From Sphingomonas sp. PsM26 (GTDB lineage Bacteria; Pseudomonadota; Alphaproteobacteria; Sphingomonadales; Sphingomonadaceae), in contig JARUXA010000004.1 in the NCBI GenBank assembly GCA_030433805.1, positions 62,001 through 126,000 on the forward strand: a stretch of DNA of 64,000 bases. The letters are read 5' to 3'. Made by a program: the position numbers and the translations under genes. A model generated the notes under the pieces. The model saw only the letters and a program-made list of their open reading frames with translations. It was not told the origin of the DNA and did not search any database. Shown here piece by piece: positions 1-9,173 of this stretch. Every line of letters begins with the position of its first letter. Position 1 is the first letter of the stretch.

Positions 1-978
1 CGCCGAGCCTGCGCCATTGTCGGCAGCACCGTCGGCGGCGACCCACGAATCGAGGTGCGCGCCGGCCATGACATAGCCCGCCTTGGGGTCGGTCCCTGGG
101 ATTTCGGCGATGACGTTGTACGCCTGCGTGTCCGCGTCATCGAAGCGCACGTCGCTGGTGATCTCGAGCGTGGGGGCGGGGCCGACCTTGGCGAGGCGTG
201 CGAGCCGGCGATAATCCTCCGCCGCGATCTGCACCGCGGGGAGCGACGGCGTGTCACCGACCCCGAACGTGTAGCCTTCGCCGCTGACGAGCTTGCCGTC
301 GCGATACGCCATCGTCGCCATCGCGACTGCGCCTTCCGCCTTGAGGAACGCATCGAGCTTCTTGGCGTAGTCGAGCCGCTTGACCCGCCGGTCGATCGCG
401 TCGGGATCGTAGGTCGGCTGCTGATACTGGTCGAGCTTGCGCAGCTCGTCCGCGCTGTAGCGCTGGAACGCGGCCTCCTTCGGTTCGGATCCGCTGTCGG
501 GCAGGGTGACCATGACGATCTTGCCCGTCAGCTGGCCGTGCCATTTGGCGAAGTCGCGCTCGCGTTTCATCGGCGCGACGATGACCGGCGCGCGGAGCGG
601 GCCGTTGGTCGCGGGCGTCCATGCGATTGGGATCGCGGTCAGCGCGATCGGGCGCGGGGTCAGCATGCGTACGCTCGAACTGACGATCGACCATCCGCGA
701 CCGAAATCGAATCCTTCCTTGTGGACGTTGCGCAGGCCCCATTCGCTGAACTTCGCCTGCGTCCACGCCTCGGCCTGCCGCATTGCGGGGGAGTTGGTCA
801 TCCGCGGGCCGATCACATCGGACAGGTGCGCCGCGATCGGCATGACGTCGCTATGCGCCATGCCTTCGTCAATGATGCGGGTCACCGCCACGCGATCGAC
901 GCTCTGCGCGAACACGGGCGCGAACGCGGGCGTGGAGACGAGCGCGACCGCGCTGGACAGAAGCAGGACTCGACGCAT
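1..978 (-). CDS. Exported M28-family metallopeptidase, N-terminal part (runs off window)
   Basis: The product is a zinc-dependent exopeptidase-like enzyme acting outside the cytoplasm. The frame starts at ATG 978 with a signal peptide (MRRVLLLSSAVALV, cleavage near AFA or VFAQ) and stays open for 326 codons to the window edge, so the C-terminus is missing. A protease-associated-like insert lies in the middle. Near the end the motif GAHLDSW followed by ADGAADNGAG matches the first metal-ligand region of M28 aminopeptidases (His-x-Asp, then the Asp of the DNGAG loop). A G-rich run just upstream can serve as ribosome binding site. The remaining zinc ligands lie outside the window, so substrate class cannot be judged. 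Glutamate carboxypeptidase-like or aminopeptidase-like members are both possible. Confidence 0.85.
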   Translation of the reverse strand, partial: MRRVLLLSSAVALVSTPAFAPVFAQSVDRVAVTRIIDEGMAHSDVMPIAAHLSDVIGPRMTNSPAMRQAEAWTQAKFSEWGLRNVHKEGFDFGRGWSIVSSSVRMLTPRPIALTAIPIAWTPATNGPLRAPVIVAPMKRERDFAKWHGQLTGKIVMVTLPDSGSEPKEAAFQRYSADELRKLDQYQQPTYDPDAIDRRVKRLDYAKKLDAFLKAEGAVAMATMAYRDGKLVSGEGYTFGVGDTPSLPAVQIAAEDYRRLARLAKVGPAPTLEITSDVRFDDADTQAYNVIAEIPGTDPKAGYVMAGAHLDSWVAADGAADNGAGSA

Positions 979-1167
979 GATAAACCCCCCGGTTGTCTGA
1001 TGCCGTCCGGCCGGACGACGGTCTACCGGTATGCGGGGCGGGGCGAGCGTGCAAGCCCGGGCGGTTTGCGCAAAATTGCGTATCGGGGGCGTTGACAGCA
1101 CGCCCGGTGATCGGCATTGGACGCCCTCGCTTTTCGGAGCGACGATCCTTTCGGGGAGCGAGCCTGG

Positions 1168-1254
1168 GGACAGGTGGCCGAGTGGTTAAAGGCAGCAGAC
1201 TGTAAATCTGCCGGAGTTTCTCCTACGTAGGTTCGAACCCTACCCTGTCCACCA
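1168..1254 (+). tRNA. tRNA-Tyr (GTA)
   Basis: A class II tRNA of 87 nt including an encoded CCA end. The acceptor stem pairs GGACAGG with CCTGTCC, the anticodon loop is CTGTAAA with GTA at 1202-1204, there is a long variable arm, and the T loop reads GTTCGAACC. The long variable arm together with the GTA anticodon identifies tRNA-Tyr. Confidence 0.97.
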
Positions 1255-1258
1255 TCGT

Positions 1259-1277
1259 CTTCCGGCGTTTCCGGAAG
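1259..1277 (+). terminator. Short hairpin behind tRNA-Tyr
   Basis: CTTCCGG and CCGGAAG pair around a 5-nt loop directly after the tRNA CCA end. No T-run follows, so this could be a processing or weak termination structure. Confidence 0.35.
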
Positions 1278-1498
1278 CACGTTCAATCACCACGACGCGG
1301 TTTTGCTCGACCCGCCCCCGGGCCGGCACGGGCCACCACGCGCCGCTTGCGACGGTAGCGCGCATTTGCCTATGCTCGCCGAGGTAAGAGCAGGGCGTTG
1401 TCTACGCTCCTTCACCGCTAGCGTTATTCTCCTGGGGAAGTGGCAGGTCGCCATCGCCCGTCACTCCCGGTCGATCGGCCAATTGCCAAGGAATTGAC

Positions 1499-2050
1499 AT
1501 GCGCCGTATTGCGATTGTTCACGGCCATGAAGGTCGCGTGGGAAGTGCGTTTGCGGCACGCCTTGCGCGGGACGGCCTTGAGGTGGTCACCGGCGATGCG
1601 ATCGCGCGGCTGGAGTGGCCGATGGTCGGCGCGCGCGCCTATCTGTTCGACTGCGCATATCAGCACGAGGATCCGGCGGGTCACGTCCAGCGCGCGGTGC
1701 GGCATCTTGCGGAATGGCGGCGCCTGGCCGGGATCTTCATCCCCTCTTCGCTGCATATCGGCACCGACACCGCTTATGGCCGCGCGAAATTGGTGATCGA
1801 GCAACTCGTCGTCTTCTATCGTGGCGAGGGTGCCAATGTGGTGACGGACCGGGTGGGATACTTCCCCGGCGACGGGGTTGCGGGGGATCCGGCCAACCCG
1901 TTCTATCACGAACTGGTGACGGGTGACGTGCTGTATGCGCGCGTGATGGAGCGTCTGGTGGCGGGGACGGTACACCCCGTCGGCAGCGTGGAGAAACCCG
2001 CGCGGCAGGCGGATGACGTGGCGGAGGTCTGCGCGGCTACGACAGCGTGA
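1499..2050 (+). CDS. Short NAD(P)-binding SDR/epimerase-like protein
   Basis: A 183-residue protein beginning MRRIAIVHGHEGRVGS, which looks like a Rossmann N-terminus with a GxxGxxG-type glycine pattern. It also has a YGRAK segment near residue 99 resembling the YxxxK catalytic pair of short-chain dehydrogenases, preceded by a serine pair (PSS). The protein is shorter than typical extended SDRs (about 300 residues), so it is either a minimal family member or an atypical one. ATG 1499 has AAGGA about seven bases upstream. It stands alone between tRNA-Tyr and the convergent DUF2142 gene. The substrate is not predictable. Confidence 0.7.
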   Translation: MRRIAIVHGHEGRVGSAFAARLARDGLEVVTGDAIARLEWPMVGARAYLFDCAYQHEDPAGHVQRAVRHLAEWRRLAGIFIPSSLHIGTDTAYGRAKLVIEQLVVFYRGEGANVVTDRVGYFPGDGVAGDPANPFYHELVTGDVLYARVMERLVAGTVHPVGSVEKPARQADDVAEVCAATTA

Positions 2051-2151
2051 GTCCAGGCATTCGGGATGTTTGGGCGCATCGCCATCTTCCCGGCGGACGT
2101 GCGCTGTTGGTCCGGGACCGGACGCGATCCCGGCGGCAATCACGCAGCCGA

Positions 2152-3528
2152 TCAGCCCCACGTCCGTACGGTAAGAAACAATGCGACCGAAATAGTCGCA
2201 AGCGTTCCGCCGAAACCAACCCAGGAGCGTGCCGCTATACGAATGGACTCCAATGGCCGTACTGGCGGAACAACGAACGCGAGGAACGGCAATAGCGGAA
2301 TGAGGTAGCGACCCTGGTACGCCTCTACCCGCGTGCTGCCGACTGCACTGTTCTGCACGTAGAGAAACAGGAAGGTCGCCGCTGCGCACCCGGCGACGAT
2401 CACGAACGCGAACAGGTGCAACGGCAGCCGTACGCGTCGACTGCCCGAGGTGATGGCCCCCGCCGCAAGAGTGACGGCGGACAGCGCGACCACGGCCCAC
2501 GGCAACAATACCCGCAGATCAGACAGCTTTCGCCCAACCAGCGTTATCGCCGCGAAGGGCGCCTGAACGATCATCGACTTTCCGATGGTCAGGGCAAACG
2601 CGATGGGATGACCGCGAATATAAACAAGCTGGCCCTCCGGATCGACCTTCAGGTCCTGCGATATCGGGAACACATACTCTCTTATGGCCGACGACCACAG
2701 GAGCGTCATTCCGATCGCGCACAGCGCAACAAGGGCCGTGGTGATCACCGCTGTTCTCGAACGTCGTCCAGAGATTGCACATCCCAGCGGCAGGAGGGAC
2801 AGCGGCAGGTAAGCAAGCTTGGCTGCGGATGCGTAGAAGACCGTGATGACCAGGGCCAGACATAGCGGCCAGCCAAACGGCGATCCCTCCAGCAAGGTGG
2901 CGCACAAGGCAAACAACAGCAGACTGCAGCTGACAACGCCCGAATCGGCGCAAAGCGTTGGCGAGATGGAGGATACCATCGGCAAAGCGGCGACCGCGAA
3001 CACCAAAGCCGACGCGCTGTGATCGCGCAGCAGACGCAGTGCCAGCCAACTCATCGCTATGGCGAAAAGAGCGGCTACGACCCGTCCTGCGTAAAGCCAC
3101 GCCAGCGGGTTCAAACCAGCCGCTCGCGCGATCGCGATCCCCACGGCGGGGACGACGTGCGCTATTGGCAGGTAAACGACGGTATTGCTGAAGGAGACCG
3201 TCTGCAACGGACCCGGCGGCGATCCGGCTGCTAACGCAGCAAGGGTTGGCCGGTCTTGCCGTGCGCAGTTCCAGTTCGGCATCCCGCAATATCGGTCGAC
3301 CAATTGATATGCCGCGGTATCGACCGAACCGCCGGCCCCCTGGCGGTAGGTTGGTGGAGCGATTGCCGGTCGAAACTGGCCGTGCGAAATCTGTACTGCG
3401 CGATAGAAGTGGGCGGCTTCGTCCGGGGCCTGGAACGGCGGCAGGATATACACCATCGCGAGGATCAGCGGCGCGACCATCCACAGGTAGATGGTGTCCA
3501 GTTTCCGCCACGGAAATCGCGACTGCAT
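2152..3528 (-). CDS. DUF2142 family polytopic membrane protein
   Basis: About 458 residues with many hydrophobic helices. The early loop PPFQAPDEAAHFYRA is characteristic of DUF2142 proteins, which resemble membrane-embedded glycosyltransferases (GT-C fold) and usually occur with surface polysaccharide genes. ATG 3528 is chosen because GGGGGGAAAG precedes it closely. An in-frame GTG at 3561 would add 11 residues without a better site. Base composition is visibly lower in GC than the flanking catabolic genes, suggesting separate ancestry. No polysaccharide genes adjoin it, so the sugar or lipid substrate is unknown. Confidence 0.8.
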   Translation of the reverse strand: MQSRFPWRKLDTIYLWMVAPLILAMVYILPPFQAPDEAAHFYRAVQISHGQFRPAIAPPTYRQGAGGSVDTAAYQLVDRYCGMPNWNCARQDRPTLAALAAGSPPGPLQTVSFSNTVVYLPIAHVVPAVGIAIARAAGLNPLAWLYAGRVVAALFAIAMSWLALRLLRDHSASALVFAVAALPMVSSISPTLCADSGVVSCSLLLFALCATLLEGSPFGWPLCLALVITVFYASAAKLAYLPLSLLPLGCAISGRRSRTAVITTALVALCAIGMTLLWSSAIREYVFPISQDLKVDPEGQLVYIRGHPIAFALTIGKSMIVQAPFAAITLVGRKLSDLRVLLPWAVVALSAVTLAAGAITSGSRRVRLPLHLFAFVIVAGCAAATFLFLYVQNSAVGSTRVEAYQGRYLIPLLPFLAFVVPPVRPLESIRIAARSWVGFGGTLATISVALFLTVRTWG

Positions 3529-3726
3529 ATCTTTCCCCCCAACGCTCGCATCTATGTCCACGAAGGCAGTGCGATGTGCTTAAAACCATGCCTTTTTTGG
3601 ATTAACCATAAAAGCGGTTTTTGGAGTCAGATCGATGGTGCGAAGGGGCGCAGGATGATCTTGAACGATACACTGGTGCGTCCGGTGATCCTGGCCGGCG
3701 GACGCTGTAGCACCGGCTATTGGCGG

Positions 3727-3800
3727 TGGAGCGGGTAACGGGAATCGAACCCGTGTATTCAGCTTGGAAGGCTGCTGTACTACCATTGTACTATACCCGC
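3727..3800 (-). tRNA. tRNA-Gly (TCC)
   Basis: Read on the minus strand, GCGGGTA and TACCCGC form the acceptor stem, the anticodon loop is CTTCCAA with anticodon TCC, the T loop is GTTCGATTC, and CCA is encoded. The length is 74 nt. This is the glycine acceptor reading GGA/GGG codons. Confidence 0.97.
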
Positions 3801-3979
3801 GACGCACCGGCGTCTTGCGCTAGTGTCGGCTGAGGCGAGGCTGCGTTGGCTGGCGCACCACATCGTCGACCGACCGGCCATTCGCATGATCGCGCACCGC
3901 GGGTCAATATCCTGCGGTCGATTTGGTGACATTCGGGTGCGTACCGGCTTGCCGTCGGCCGATGTGCCGTGCCAGCCGA

Positions 3980-4096
3980 TCAGACGCTCGACTTGGGATT
4001 ATCCAGCCAATATCCTGCAAAGGCGACCAGGAAGAGCAGGATCACGACCAGCGCGATCGCAACGGGTTCGAGCGTTCCCACAGCGCGTTTCAACAT
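3980..4096 (-). CDS. Possible 38-residue single-span membrane peptide
   Basis: A short frame from ATG 4096 to TGA encodes MLKRAVGTLEPVAIALVV, continuing through a leucine/valine/phenylalanine-rich span and ending GYWLDNPKSSV. The pattern is a short charged N-terminus, about 20 hydrophobic residues and a polar tail, as in small inner-membrane peptides. A GAGAGGA sequence lies about 14 bases upstream, which is rather far for a ribosome binding site. No family is recognised. A chance frame in this otherwise gene-free stretch remains possible. Confidence 0.4.
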   Translation of the reverse strand: MLKRAVGTLEPVAIALVVILLFLVAFAGYWLDNPKSSV

Positions 4097-4514
4097 GACC
4101 AAGCGGCGATCCTCTCACTCTGACAACTGACCCTCGCTCCGCCGATGTTCGACGTGAGCGATGAATGCGCACCGTCGTCGCAGCTGCAAAAGACATGCGC
4201 GCCGACGTCGTTGATCGGCAATGCGAGCATCACCCCCTCCAACGTTGCCGAGTGTATAAGAGCACGTAAGAATCGCAATGCGGGTTAATACAGCGTTAAG
4301 CATTGGTTGCCGCCATTTGCTTCAAAACGAGACGATCATGTCGTATGTCGGCGCGCGCGGTATAAGGACGCCGAATGCGCCCGCGCGCGTTCTGGCCGTC
4401 GCCGCTCCCGACCCATCGCAAAAAGTTTCCCCTGTAACCATCTCTGGCGTCATAGCCCCTTGGCGTGCGTTGCGGAATCGGCGACAGGCCGGGAAAACAA
4501 GCGAAGAGGATGCC
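4097..4514. other. Non-coding stretch upstream of mmsA
   Basis: No convincing gene is seen. The stretch is less GC-rich than its surroundings, holds a CtrA-like TTAA-N7-TTAA site at 4285-4299, and must contain the promoter of the valine-degradation genes that begin at 4515. Confidence 0.5.
4285..4299. promoter_or_regulatory. CtrA-like binding site TTAA-N7-TTAA
   Basis: Two TTAA half-sites are separated by exactly seven bases, which is the established consensus spacing for the alphaproteobacterial cell-cycle regulator CtrA. The site lies 216 bases upstream of mmsA and 189 bases upstream of the small membrane ORF on the other strand. Only the sequence match supports it. Confidence 0.35.
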
Positions 4515-6056
4515 ATGCGTATTATCGATCATCACATCGCCGGGCGGGCCGATGGCGGCACCAGCCGTGGTGCAGCGCGTAGCGGCGACGTGTTCGACCC
4601 CAACACGGGCCAAGTCCAGGCGACCGTGACGCTCGGCACGCAGGCCGACCTGGATACCGCGATCGCTGCCGCGCAGAAGGCGCAGCCTGGCTGGGCCGCG
4701 ACCAATCCGCAGCGCCGGGCGCGCGTGATGTTCGAGTTCAAGCGGCTGGTCGAACTGCATATGGACGAGCTCGCCGACCTGCTGTCGTCCGAGCATGGCA
4801 AGGTGATCGCGGATTCGAAGGGCGACATCCAGCGCGGGCTCGAGGTGATCGAATTCTGCTGCGGAATCCCGCATGTGCTCAAGGGCGAGTACACCCAGGG
4901 TGCGGGGCCGGGGATCGACGTCTATTCGATGCGCCAGCCGCTCGGCATCGGCGCAGGCATCACCCCGTTCAATTTCCCGGCGATGATCCCCTTGTGGATG
5001 TCGGGCGTCGCGATCGCGACGGGCAATGCGTTCATCCTGAAACCCTCCGAGCGTGACCCCTCGGTGCCGGTGCGGCTCGCCGAGCTGTTCCGCGAGGCGG
5101 GGTTGCCCGAAGGCATCCTCCAGGTCGTCCACGGCGACAAGGAAATGGTCGACGCGATCCTCGATCATCCCGCGATCAGCGCGGTGAGCTTCGTCGGTTC
5201 GTCCGACATCGCACATTACGTCTACAAGCGCGGCGTCGCGGCGGGGAAGCGCGTGCAGGCGATGGGTGGGGCGAAGAACCACGGGATCGTCATGCCCGAT
5301 GCGGATCTCGATCAGGTCGTCGCGGATTTATCCGGCGCGGCATTCGGCTCGGCAGGTGAGCGCTGCATGGCGCTGCCGGTGGTGGTGCCGGTTGGCGAGA
5401 AGACCGCGATCGCTTTGCGCGAGAAGCTGATCCCGGCGATCGCCGCGCTGCGGGTCGGGGTCTCGACCGACAAGGACGCGCATTACGGTCCGGTCGTCAA
5501 CGCCGCGCACCGCGCGCGCATCGAGCAGTGGATCCAGACCGGCGTCGACGAAGGCGCGGAGTTGGTCGTCGACGGGCGCGGGTTCGCGCTTCAGGGGCAT
5601 GAGAAGGGGTTCTTCATCGGCCCGTCGCTGTTCGACCATGTCACCCCGTCGATGGAATCGTACAAGGAGGAGATCTTCGGTCCGGTCCTCCAAATCGTCC
5701 GCGCGGATGATTTCGATCACGCCGTCCGCCTGCCGAGCGAGCATCAGTACGGCAACGGCGTCGCGATCTTCACGCGCAACGGCCATGCGGCGCGCGAATT
5801 CGCGGCGCGAGTGAATGTTGGGATGGTCGGGATCAACGTGCCGATCCCGGTACCGGTCGCCTATCACACGTTCGGCGGGTGGAAGCGCAGCGCGTTCGGC
5901 GATACCAACCAGCATGGCATGGAAGGCGTCAAGTTCTGGACCAAGGTCAAGACCGTGACGCAGCGCTGGCCCGACGGTTCGGCGCTGCCGGGCGGCAGCG
6001 AGGACGGCGGGCCCAGCCGGATCCAGGATGCGTTCGTGATTCCGACGATGGGGTAA
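4515..6056 (+). CDS. mmsA: CoA-acylating methylmalonate-semialdehyde dehydrogenase
   Basis: Oxidises (methyl)malonate semialdehyde with NAD+ and CoA to propionyl-CoA or acetyl-CoA plus CO2, the last step of distal valine degradation and of inositol degradation. The 513-residue protein is the usual length for the family. It shows the ALDH fold signatures TPFNFPAMIP, GSSDIAHYVYK and the catalytic cysteine in GSAGERCMAL (Cys284); a lysine in ILKPSERDPS fits the cofactor pocket. ATG 4515 is preceded by AAGAGGA at a spacing of about five bases, so the longer frame upstream is not used. It heads a five-gene block for valine/isobutyrate catabolism, which supports the MmsA assignment over other ALDHs. 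Confidence 0.95.
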   Translation: MRIIDHHIAGRADGGTSRGAARSGDVFDPNTGQVQATVTLGTQADLDTAIAAAQKAQPGWAATNPQRRARVMFEFKRLVELHMDELADLLSSEHGKVIADSKGDIQRGLEVIEFCCGIPHVLKGEYTQGAGPGIDVYSMRQPLGIGAGITPFNFPAMIPLWMSGVAIATGNAFILKPSERDPSVPVRLAELFREAGLPEGILQVVHGDKEMVDAILDHPAISAVSFVGSSDIAHYVYKRGVAAGKRVQAMGGAKNHGIVMPDADLDQVVADLSGAAFGSAGERCMALPVVVPVGEKTAIALREKLIPAIAALRVGVSTDKDAHYGPVVNAAHRARIEQWIQTGVDEGAELVVDGRGFALQGHEKGFFIGPSLFDHVTPSMESYKEEIFGPVLQIVRADDFDHAVRLPSEHQYGNGVAIFTRNGHAAREFAARVNVGMVGINVPIPVPVAYHTFGGWKRSAFGDTNQHGMEGVKFWTKVKTVTQRWPDGSALPGGSEDGGPSRIQDAFVIPTMG

Positions 6057-6096
6057 GGCGCTTCGCCTTCCTGATGACAGCACAAGAAAGCCTGCA

Positions 6097-7242
6097 ATGA
6101 CCGACCAGTTCGACCTCACCGACGATCAGCGCGAGATCCAAGAACTCGCGCGCCGCTTCACCGCCGACCAAATTACGCCATTCGCGGCGGAGTGGGACGA
6201 GAAACACATTTTCCCGCGCGATACGATCAAGGCGGCGGCGGAGCTGGGGTTCGCGGCGATCTATGTCTCGGAGGAATCGGGCGGGATCAATCTCGGGCGG
6301 CTCGAAGCGGCGTTGATCATGGAGGCGATGGCCTATGGCTGCCCCTCGACCTCGGCGTTCATCTCGATCCACAATATGGCGAGCTGGATGATCGACCGGT
6401 TCGGCGCGCAGGGGGTAAAGGACAAGTACCTCCCGTCGCTCGTCACGATGGACCGGATCGCGAGCTATTGCCTGACCGAGCCGGGCTCGGGCTCGGACGC
6501 CGCCGCGCTCAAGACCCGCGCGGTCCGGGATAGCGATCATTATGTCGTCAACGGCACCAAGCAGTTCATCTCGGGCGGCGGCGAGAACGAAGTCTATGTC
6601 ACGATGGTCCGCACCGGTGAGGAAGGCCCCAAGGGCATTTCCTGCCTCGTGATCGAGAAGGACATGCCCGGCGTCAGCTTCGGCGCGAACGAGCGCAAGC
6701 TCGGCTGGCACTCGCAGCCAACCGCGCAAGTGGTGTTCGAGGATGTGCATGTCCCTGTGGATAACCTTGTGGGCGGTGAGGGCGAGGGGTTCCGCATCGC
6801 GATGATGGGGCTCGATGGCGGGCGGCTCAATATCGGCGCGTGTTCGCTCGGGGGCGCGCAGCGGTGCCTCGATGAATCAATCGGTTATACCAAGGATCGC
6901 AAGCAGTTCGGCAAGGCGATCGGGGATTTCCAGAACACCCAGTTCATGCTCGCGGACATGGCGACCGACCTCGAGGCGGCGCGTGCGTTGCTGTACATGG
7001 CGGCAGCGAAGGTGACGGCGAACGCGCCCGACAAGACCAAGTTCGCCGCGATGGCGAAGCGGCTGTCGACCGACACCGGCTCGCTGGTCGCCGACCGCGC
7101 GCTCCAGCTGCATGGTGGCTATGGCTATCTGATGGATTACCCGATCGAACGCTTCTGGCGCGATCTGCGGGTGCATTCGATCCTGGAAGGGACCAATCAG
7201 GTGATGCGGATGATCATCGGGCGCGAACTGACGCGCCAGTAA
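6097..7242 (+). CDS. Acyl-CoA dehydrogenase, probably isobutyryl-CoA dehydrogenase
   Basis: A 381-residue FAD-dependent dehydrogenase that introduces the alpha-beta double bond into an acyl-CoA. Signature stretches are YCLTEPGSGSDA, QFISGGGENEVY, the GGRLNIGACSLGGAQ helix, QLHGGYGYLMDYPIERFWRD and the C-terminal RVHSILEGTNQVMRM. Its place between mmsA and a hydroxyisobutyryl-CoA hydrolase makes isobutyryl-CoA (valine pathway) the best substrate guess, yielding methacrylyl-CoA. It starts 40 bases after mmsA, so co-transcription is likely. A short/branched-chain or general acyl-CoA dehydrogenase cannot be excluded from sequence alone. Confidence 0.9.
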   Translation: MTDQFDLTDDQREIQELARRFTADQITPFAAEWDEKHIFPRDTIKAAAELGFAAIYVSEESGGINLGRLEAALIMEAMAYGCPSTSAFISIHNMASWMIDRFGAQGVKDKYLPSLVTMDRIASYCLTEPGSGSDAAALKTRAVRDSDHYVVNGTKQFISGGGENEVYVTMVRTGEEGPKGISCLVIEKDMPGVSFGANERKLGWHSQPTAQVVFEDVHVPVDNLVGGEGEGFRIAMMGLDGGRLNIGACSLGGAQRCLDESIGYTKDRKQFGKAIGDFQNTQFMLADMATDLEAARALLYMAAAKVTANAPDKTKFAAMAKRLSTDTGSLVADRALQLHGGYGYLMDYPIERFWRDLRVHSILEGTNQVMRMIIGRELTRQ

Positions 7243-7265
7243 ATCCCGCGAAGCGAAGCCCCCTT

Positions 7266-7333
7266 CCTCTTCGTGGCTTTGTGGCTTTGTGCGAGAAAGA
7301 TCTTCGCGCACAAAGCCACAAAGACACGAAGAC
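7266..7333. repeat. Imperfect inverted repeat between catabolic genes
   Basis: A sequence resembling CTTCGTGGCTTTGTGGC on the left is mirrored on the right by GCCACAAAGACACGAAG, giving a long hairpin with its loop near 7295-7304. It fills the gap between the acyl-CoA dehydrogenase and the hydrolase. I recognise the style as a common dispersed intergenic repeat. A role in mRNA stability is inference. Confidence 0.6.
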
Positions 7334-7351
7334 AGTGATGAGAGACCGTGC

Positions 7352-8395
7352 ATGACCAGCGACGTCCTGACCTCGATTGAAGGGCCTGTCGGCCGGATCA
7401 GGCTCAACCGCCCGAAGGCGCTTCACGCGCTGACCACCGACATGTGTGTCGCGATGCTTGATGCGCTCGACGCTTGGCGAGCCGACCCCGCGATCGAGGT
7501 GGTTTTGCTCGACCACGCCGAGGGCAGGGGCTTCTGCGCTGGTGGCGACATCCGGATGCTCGCCGAGAGCGGCGCGGCGGATGGCGTCGCGGCGCGGGCG
7601 TTCTTTGATACCGAATATCGGCTCAACCACCGGCTGTTCACCTACGCCAAGCCGACTGTCGCGTGCATGGACGGGATCACGATGGGCGGCGGCGTGGGGA
7701 TCGCCTGCCCGTGTGATTTTCGCGTGGCGACCGAGAACACCAAGTTCGCGATGCCCGAGACCGGGATCGGCCTGTTCCCCGATGTCGGCGGCGGCTGGTA
7801 TCTGTCGCGGCTGCCGGGGCGGATCGGGCAGTATCTGGCTCTGACCGGACACCGGCTCGACGGGGCGGAGTGCCTCGCGCTGGGTCTCGCGACGCATTAC
7901 CTGCCGAGCGTGGCGCTGGACGATGCCAAGGCGCGGATCGCTGCCGACCCACAGGGGATCGCGGCGACGCTCGATGCGATCGGCGAAACGCCGCCCGAGG
8001 CGAAGATCCTAGCGCAGGGCGAGGCGATCGACCGGCTGTTCGCTTCCGACGTGCTCGAGGACATCTACGCTGCGCTCAAAGCCGATGGCGGGGAATGGGC
8101 GACGCAGCAGCTCGCCACGCTCCGCAACAAGTCGCCGCAGACGATGAAGGTGTCGCTCCGCCTGCTCCACGAGGGCAAGATGATGGCGACGTTCGAGGAC
8201 GAGATGCGGCAGGAATATGCGATCGGATCGCGCGTCGTGCAGCGGCACGATTTCCTCGAAGGCGTCCGTGCGGTGATCGTTGACAAGGACAACGCCCCGC
8301 GCTGGGACCCGGCAAACCCGGAGGACGTGACCGATCACGTGATCGACCAGATCTTTGCGCCTCTCTCTCCAGCCGATGAATGGACCCCGGCATGA
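7352..8395 (+). CDS. 3-hydroxyisobutyryl-CoA hydrolase
   Basis: A crotonase-superfamily thioesterase of 347 residues that releases 3-hydroxyisobutyrate from its CoA ester in valine degradation. Crotonase features are [15 protein letters not shown] (oxyanion hole), [18 protein letters not shown] and [18 protein letters not shown]. The extended C-terminal region and the FPDVG segment are typical of HIBCH-type hydrolases and exceed the roughly 260 residues of plain enoyl-CoA hydratases. ATG 7352 is taken as start because the frame upstream overlaps the inverted repeat. The stop codon overlaps the next start (ATGA), indicating translational coupling to the hydratase. Confidence 0.9.
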   Translation: MTSDVLTSIEGPVGRIRLNRPKALHALTTDMCVAMLDALDAWRADPAIEVVLLDHAEGRGFCAGGDIRMLAESGAADGVAARAFFDTEYRLNHRLFTYAKPTVACMDGITMGGGVGIACPCDFRVATENTKFAMPETGIGLFPDVGGGWYLSRLPGRIGQYLALTGHRLDGAECLALGLATHYLPSVALDDAKARIAADPQGIAATLDAIGETPPEAKILAQGEAIDRLFASDVLEDIYAALKADGGEWATQQLATLRNKSPQTMKVSLRLLHEGKMMATFEDEMRQEYAIGSRVVQRHDFLEGVRAVIVDKDNAPRWDPANPEDVTDHVIDQIFAPLSPADEWTPA

Positions 8396-9165
8396 CGTAC
8401 GAAACGATTCTCGTCGAACAGCGCGACCGCGTCACGCTGATCACGCTCAACCGCCCCAAGGCGCTCAACGCGCTCAACAGCCAGATCCTCGCTGATCTGC
8501 TCGCGGCGATGGCGGCGTTCGACGCCGATTCGTCGCAGGGCTGCGCGGTCATCACCGGCAGCGAGAAGGCGTTCGCGGCGGGCGCGGACATCAAGGAGAT
8601 GCAGGCGCAGGGCTTCGCCGACATGTACGCGCATGACTTCTTCGCCGGATGGGACCGCTTCACGCGCACGCGCAAGCCGATCATCGCCGCGGTCGCGGGC
8701 TATGCGCTCGGTGGCGGGTGCGAGCTGGCGATGATGTGCGATTTCATCCTCGCCGCCGACAGCGCAAAGTTCGGCCAGCCCGAGATCAAGCTCGCGGTCT
8801 CGCCCGGCATGGGCGGGTCGCAGCGGCTGACGCGCGCGGTCGGCAAGGCCAAGGCGATGGAGATGTGCCTCACCGGCCGGATGATGGACGCGGACGAAGC
8901 CGAACGTGCGGGGCTCGCCTCGCGCGTGATCCCCGCCGCCGAGCTGGTCGAGGAAGCGGTCAAGGTCGCCGCGACGATCGCGGGCATGGCCCCGCTGGCG
9001 GTGCTGGCGAACAAGGAAATGGTCAACGCCGCGTTCGAGACCAGCCTGAGCATGGGCGTGCAGTTCGAACGCCGCCTGTTCCACGCGTTGTTCGGCACCG
9101 AGGACCAGAGCGAGGGCATGACCGCCTTCGTCGAGAAGCGCCAAGGGGTGTGGACGGGGAAGTAG
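8392..9165 (+). CDS. Enoyl-CoA hydratase
   Basis: A 257-residue crotonase-family enzyme, most likely hydrating methacrylyl-CoA to 3-hydroxyisobutyryl-CoA in this cluster. It carries [11 protein letters not shown], the oxyanion-hole motif [28 protein letters not shown] with the first catalytic Glu, and [16 protein letters not shown] with the second. It overlaps the hydrolase by four bases (ATGA). Its length and motif set fit short-chain enoyl-CoA hydratase (EchA/FadB1-like), so it may also serve short-chain fatty acid oxidation. Confidence 0.92.
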   Translation: MTYETILVEQRDRVTLITLNRPKALNALNSQILADLLAAMAAFDADSSQGCAVITGSEKAFAAGADIKEMQAQGFADMYAHDFFAGWDRFTRTRKPIIAAVAGYALGGGCELAMMCDFILAADSAKFGQPEIKLAVSPGMGGSQRLTRAVGKAKAMEMCLTGRMMDADEAERAGLASRVIPAAELVEEAVKVAATIAGMAPLAVLANKEMVNAAFETSLSMGVQFERRLFHALFGTEDQSEGMTAFVEKRQGVWTGK

Positions 9166-9173
9166 CCCAAAAT

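Noticed and set aside
6754..6763. A DnaA-box-like TGTGGATAA
   Set aside because: It is a single copy inside the acyl-CoA dehydrogenase coding region, with no clustered boxes or AT-rich element, so there is no origin here.
7266..7333. Possible CRISPR-like or integrase site because of repeated CTTTGTGGC units
   Set aside because: Only two arms forming one hairpin are present, with no spacers or associated genes.
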